Notes under the pieces: model-generated
What the model saw: the letters and a program-made list of their open reading frames with translations, nothing else
What the model was told of the DNA's origin: nothing
Databases searched by the model: none
Shown: positions 60,605 to 64,000 of the stretch, piece by piece
How positions within the stretch are numbered: the first letter of the stretch is position 1
How the letters are laid out: each line of letters starts with the position of its first letter
Translations under genes and position numbers: made by a program
Source: Agaribacterium sp. ZY112
GTDB lineage: Bacteria; Pseudomonadota; Gammaproteobacteria; Pseudomonadales; Cellvibrionaceae
Assembly (NCBI RefSeq): GCF_041346925.1
Contig: NZ_CP166840.1
Span: 1,426,001-1,490,000 of the forward strand
Direction of reading: 5' to 3'
DNA length: 64,000 nucleotides

Positions 60605-62839
60605 CTAATCTGAGAATCGACGGGTATAGAGTGCAGCATTCAGCTCTTTTGATGCTTCAACCATCTCAGCATACGGCTCATCAGTCACCGAAATAAAGCC
60701 AATATTATAGTTTTCACCATCATAAGCTCGGCCGGTAAGTGGTCCATCTGCATATTGAAAGTAGTGCGCACCCACAAAATAGGGGTTATCAATAACAGAG
60801 TACATATAGTCTTTAAGCATTTTAGCTCGGTCTTTCTGGTCAGCCGCCACAATTAAGCCTGGGTGATACATACCCCTATCAGTCGCTCCCATATGGAATT
60901 CGCCAATAATTGCGGGCATATCAATTTCTTCCATAAAATCCCATTTTTTCTTAATCAGGCCTTCTTTGTAAACATTAAAGCTAATCACATCAACATGTTT
61001 CGCAGAAGCTTTTACAACTTCAATAGGCATGCCCCAGTCTGGGAAACGTGCACCCAAATAGAGGTGGTTGGGCATATACTTTTTCATCATCGTATTTACA
61101 ATGCTGAAATATTGTTCCCCATACGCACCGAGCATATCACCATAATCTTTTTCCTGAGCCTCGGTTGTGAGCGAAGAATCAATACCTTTATCGAACTCAG
61201 ACCAGCTCGATATATTCTTCTTCCAAGCTTCATTTAGCTCGGCTATTGATGCATAGCGAGCTTTCATCATTTTTGTGAAATGAGCCTTTGTAGGTACTTC
61301 TGCACCGTCCCTTCTTAGAGTGTTTATCACAATGCCGTACAGTGTTGATTTGGAATTTGGTCGACCGAAACTCTTTTCATTATCGATAAATACACCAACA
61401 CACCATGGGCTATCTTGCACTTCCCTAGCGACTTTCATAGCCGTTTTTTCAGTAGCTTCGGCAAATGCAGGGTCAAATACGTCCGGTAATGCCCCCCAAA
61501 AATCCTGCCCACTCGATACTGTTTTGTACTTACCTCGAATCCATCCGTTAGCAAAATAGGGTATTTTATTGTTTTGATACAATTTAGGAGACGTCCAATT
61601 ACCTAACGACGTGAATCCCCAGCTGATCATTCGATCAACGGTTACATCGAGCCATTTCTGCTCATAGTTTTTTCCGTATTTTCTTTCCAAATTTGCCCTT
61701 TGAAAATTAAACGACTCGCCTTTCTTGAGTGCACCTGAGTGTGTATTTGGCATGTAACCAAAGTGCTTTGCGAGCGGCTCACCTTTTTTTGGCAACCACT
61801 CAAACATGTCTGCACGAAGAGCTAGTTCGACGTGGCGACCGGTTCGGTCTTGGACCGATTCGTAGTCATAACCTGTCATTGTTGCTGCATCGCCTAAACG
61901 TATGATATCGAGGCCCGTTGCGAAATATGCATAGCCCTCTGGGTCGATTAGCATCCACTTGCCTTTAACTTTTTCCGCACGAAAATAACCAGTGGCTTTA
62001 CTTTTGGGGCCATTTTTCCAACCGCCAAAACGACTTCGATCGTGCATTAACTCGCCGGTTAACGTTTCCGCTTCCTTTTCGCGCCGTTTAATCAGTTCCT
62101 TTTCCGAGTGGATTTTACCGGGATAGTCTAACTTGGCGTTTTGACCAAACTTATCGACAATATCTGTTAGATAGTCAGGATTTTTAGGTGGGTTCTTTCG
62201 CAGTCGAATATTGTCGATAGTAATCTCTTTGTTAAATAAAGCGGATTGCACGCTGAACCGTATATGCTTGATCGCACTTGTATTAATATTTTTCTTTCCC
62301 CAAAACGAAATAAATTGCTCATCATCAGACTCCCAGGTAACTGGATTGTTACGCAGGCCCGATAAAAAATTCAGCTCTATATCACCACGGCCATCAGGCG
62401 TAGCTAGATCGTGCCCCGCAATCTTCGCGTAATAGGTTCGACTCGGACCCACGGGCACATTTACTGCACGCGTATAATTTGCACCTTTTGCGTCACCTAC
62501 GTCTAAATATATGTGAACTGAGTGCTCACCTTGGTTGCTGATATCGAAAGCGATATTGAAATCATCGTATGCGCTCCAGTCGTATGGTGTCTCTGGCTTC
62601 AATACAAACGCTGACCATGCATTGTTTTCAGAGTTAAACTTAACATTTAAAGCGGTTGAACCGGTCTCTACTAACGCTCCTTTTGAGGCGGGAAAAGCCA
62701 TCTCTGGGGCAATAACACCGTCTTCAAAATCGTAAAGTATTTCAAGCGTTTCATCTGTATCGACAGGAATATGCGCGTTCTCTGTTTGAGTACACGATAT
62801 GGACAAGGACGCGAGTATGAGGAAAAGCACTTTTTTCAT
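60605..62839 (-). CDS. GH50 beta-agarase-like lipoprotein
   Basis: The 744-residue protein has a short signal peptide with a lipobox-like SISC (Cys16), an N-terminal carbohydrate-binding-like beta domain (about 30-220), and a GH50 catalytic barrel. Visible hallmarks are GYFRAEKVKGKWMLIDPEGYAYFATGLDIIRLG, the acid/base Glu in VGVFIDNEKSFGRPN, and the nucleophile Glu in MPAIIGEFHMGATDRG, with AHYFQYADGPLTGRAYDGENYNIGF near the end. GH50 agarases cut agarose to neoagarobiose or neoagarotetraose, from the cell surface here if it is lipidated. It lies downstream of a GH16 agarase gene on the same strand. Confidence 0.93.
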   Translation of the reverse strand: MKKVLFLILASLSISCTQTENAHIPVDTDETLEILYDFEDGVIAPEMAFPASKGALVETGSTALNVKFNSENNAWSAFVLKPETPYDWSAYDDFNIAFDISNQGEHSVHIYLDVGDAKGANYTRAVNVPVGPSRTYYAKIAGHDLATPDGRGDIELNFLSGLRNNPVTWESDDEQFISFWGKKNINTSAIKHIRFSVQSALFNKEITIDNIRLRKNPPKNPDYLTDIVDKFGQNAKLDYPGKIHSEKELIKRREKEAETLTGELMHDRSRFGGWKNGPKSKATGYFRAEKVKGKWMLIDPEGYAYFATGLDIIRLGDAATMTGYDYESVQDRTGRHVELALRADMFEWLPKKGEPLAKHFGYMPNTHSGALKKGESFNFQRANLERKYGKNYEQKWLDVTVDRMISWGFTSLGNWTSPKLYQNNKIPYFANGWIRGKYKTVSSGQDFWGALPDVFDPAFAEATEKTAMKVAREVQDSPWCVGVFIDNEKSFGRPNSKSTLYGIVINTLRRDGAEVPTKAHFTKMMKARYASIAELNEAWKKNISSWSEFDKGIDSSLTTEAQEKDYGDMLGAYGEQYFSIVNTMMKKYMPNHLYLGARFPDWGMPIEVVKASAKHVDVISFNVYKEGLIKKKWDFMEEIDMPAIIGEFHMGATDRGMYHPGLIVAADQKDRAKMLKDYMYSVIDNPYFVGAHYFQYADGPLTGRAYDGENYNIGFISVTDEPYAEMVEASKELNAALYTRRFSD

Positions 62840-63128
62840 TTTTTTACCTTGGAGGAAACGTATGTTTTTATCTTTAGGACGGATTAGATCAATGCAGCTT
62901 AAACACCGTGAGCTTTAGACACGACAACGAGCTATGCGATCATAGCTCTATTGCAATATCGTTATAGTGAATTTTAGTATAGCAACTGTGGAGAACTGTA
63001 CGGATATAAAGCACTGAGGGGTAACTGAGCTTAAAGCCTGCCTTCAAAGTACCAGGGGGCGCCATGCCACTGTAGATAGACTTCGGTATTGCGACTTCCT
63101 CACCAAGTAAACAGCCCAGCACCAGACT

Positions 63129-63160
63129 ATTGCCTTTAGTGCTAATCAAAGGCAATTTTT
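63129..63160 (+). terminator. Orphan plus-strand intrinsic terminator
   Basis: ATTGCCTTT (63129-63137) pairs perfectly with AAAGGCAAT (63148-63156) around a 10-base loop and is followed by TTTTC, five T's in all with the last stem base. No plus-strand gene lies upstream for more than 3 kb, so it suggests a small plus-strand transcript. Confidence 0.6.
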
Positions 63161-63324
63161 CGGACGCTTACTGATCGAAGTTACGAAGCCATAGCTCTCC
63201 CAAACCAACTAAACCAAGCTCACCTAAGGTGCGCGTAATATCTAACTAGCCAAGCGTTCTGCGTGTATTCTCTGAACAGTGTTCGAGCGACAAGTAAGCG
63301 AAACGATATGCGCTGTAAAGCAAA

Positions 63325-63354
63325 AGATCCGCCGTTAACAAAAATGGCGGATCT
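63325..63354 (-). terminator. Intrinsic terminator after the GH16 gene
   Basis: AGATCCGCC (63325-63333) pairs with GGCGGATCT (63346-63354) around a 12-base loop. On the minus strand TTTGCTTT follows, 23 bases past the GH16 stop. Confidence 0.65.
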
Positions 63355-63376
63355 CGATTCTCGCATTTATCTATAG

Positions 63377-64000
63377 TCAGGGAGCAAGATCTACACGCTG
63401 ATAACTGCGAATCCAATCAATCTCGAAAATATTATCGGCTTCTATAGATAGCTCATTTACCGTTGGCCAAACTCCTCCGTTTACCTGCCAGCCCTGAGCT
63501 GCGCCGGAGAATAATATTGTTTCTGGCCGACTAAGCCCATTGCCATCCAAGTGCTCATTTGGATCAATCATCTCAGGCCCAGTGACCGTGCGTACCAATA
63601 CACCATCAACGTAATACTCCAGGTGGAAAGGGTCTCGCCAGTAAACGCCAACACGATGAAAACCATCTCTCCAATAAATGTTGTCGGTATGTACGTGCCA
63701 GCTACCAGCATCTTTTGGTTGATAATCTGTTATCGGCGTGGCATCACGATCGAAGGTGTGGTGCGACAAGTGCATACGCTTCGCGTACCACTCGCGACTT
63801 GAGACCGAGCTTTCCGACCAACTGGAGCCGTACGCCTCGACAATATCGATTTCCTCGGCACTGTTATCGCTGAGCATCCAGACCGCATTGGCCATGACAG
63901 AATTCATGACTTTGACGCGTGTTTCGATGAAAGCAGGATAACTAATAGACTGGCGCGCATGAATTGCGCTGAAATAGTTAGTGTTTTGAGCGGCGTCTTT
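63377..64000 (-). CDS. GH16 beta-agarase-like protein (5' part outside window)
   Basis: The frame stays open to the right edge, giving 207 residues of the catalytic domain. The upstream part reads YFSAIHARQSISYPAFIETRVKVM and leads into ANAVWMLSDNSAEEIDIVEAYGSS, where the two Glu of EIDIVE are the nucleophile and acid/base of GH16. FHRVGVYWRDPFHLEYYVDGVLVRTV, IDPNEHLDGNGLSRPETILF and the final IFEIDWIRSYQRVDL follow. These fit the agarase/porphyranase subgroup of GH16, and agarase is likelier given the GH50 neighbour. It is an endo-acting enzyme that would feed the exo-type GH50 enzyme. No C-terminal CBM or sorting tail follows. Confidence 0.92.
   Translation of the reverse strand, partial: KDAAQNTNYFSAIHARQSISYPAFIETRVKVMNSVMANAVWMLSDNSAEEIDIVEAYGSSWSESSVSSREWYAKRMHLSHHTFDRDATPITDYQPKDAGSWHVHTDNIYWRDGFHRVGVYWRDPFHLEYYVDGVLVRTVTGPEMIDPNEHLDGNGLSRPETILFSGAAQGWQVNGGVWPTVNELSIEADNIFEIDWIRSYQRVDLAP

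Larger units (their letters stand above)
62840..63376. other. Intergenic between GH50 and GH16 genes
   Basis: The 537 bases hold no gene I can support; a 71-codon minus-strand frame at 62940-63155 has no family features or ribosome site. They contain the GH16 terminator (63325-63354), a plus-strand intrinsic terminator (63129-63160) with no plus-strand gene before it, and a weak promoter-like pair TTGCAA (62951-62956) / TAGTAT (62975-62980) upstream of that terminator. Confidence 0.5.

Noticed and set aside
62940..63155. 71-codon minus-strand frame between the agarase genes
   Set aside because: No ribosome site, no recognisable domain, and it runs across a plus-strand terminator hairpin.
1..64000. 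tRNA, rRNA, prophage, integrase, toxin-antitoxin or restriction genes
   Set aside because: None recognised by motif on either strand; the only mobile sequence supported is the 265-base element at 10487-10751.

Overview
The window reads as chromosomal DNA from a marine, polysaccharide-degrading gammaproteobacterium. The grounds are two agarase-type genes at the right end (a GH50 gene and a GH16 gene cut by the window edge), a secreted cellulose-binding GH5 glucanase, Ser/Pro-rich (PSPEPS) linkers in several secreted proteins, a TonB receptor, and gammaproteobacterial gene pairs such as tesA/ybbA-ybbP. A Cellvibrionaceae-like or Alteromonadales-like host is an inference; there is no rRNA or tRNA here to place it.

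Layout. 1-4 kb: end of a lipoprotein gene, then a LysR regulator with glutathionyl-hydroquinone reductase and an extradiol dioxygenase (quinone/catechol chemistry) and a divergent GlcG/HbpS-like gene; GTTAAC motifs lie in both spacers. 4-10.2 kb: a minus-strand cassette of TonB receptor, two spondin-domain exported proteins, an OmpR-family response regulator and a histidine kinase. Three TGTGAT repeats at exact 11-bp spacing precede the spondin genes. 10.2-11 kb: a globin gene broken by a 265-bp element with 24-bp terminal inverted repeats and by a frameshift. 11-20 kb: a membrane-anchored CadC-like regulator divergent from a SnoaL-type lipoprotein, an acetyltransferase, a phosphate-type porin, YghU, an alkyltransferase-like protein, a chemotaxis receptor and PpiC. 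20-24 kb: a rhomboid protease paired with a zinc-finger membrane protein. 24-37 kb: PhoD-like phosphoesterase, SYLF protein, thiol oxidoreductases, tesA with ybbA-ybbP, a second CadC-like regulator and a periplasmic binding protein. 37-50 kb: nucleotidase, methyltransferase, pseudouridine synthase, sulfotransferase, gamma-glutamyltransferase, the TIGR03545/TIGR03546 pair, two exported amidohydrolases and an AraC regulator. 51-54.8 kb: GH5 glucanase and a glycosyltransferase.

54.9-60 kb is the most interesting block. It holds MesD (core methionine synthase) and MesX (DUF1852), a MetR-like regulator, a divergent flavin-reductase-like gene and a TauE-type exporter. This looks like a complete oxygen-dependent, folate-independent methionine synthase locus. 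Two related 23-bp sites (17 of 23 identical), one upstream of mesX and one between metR and the reductase gene, suggest that one regulator ties the reductase to the pathway. 60.6-64 kb is the agarase pair; the spacer between its genes carries a plus-strand terminator with no gene to serve.

No CRISPR array, prophage, complete insertion sequence, rRNA or tRNA was seen. All functions come from motifs and remembered family features; no database search was possible.
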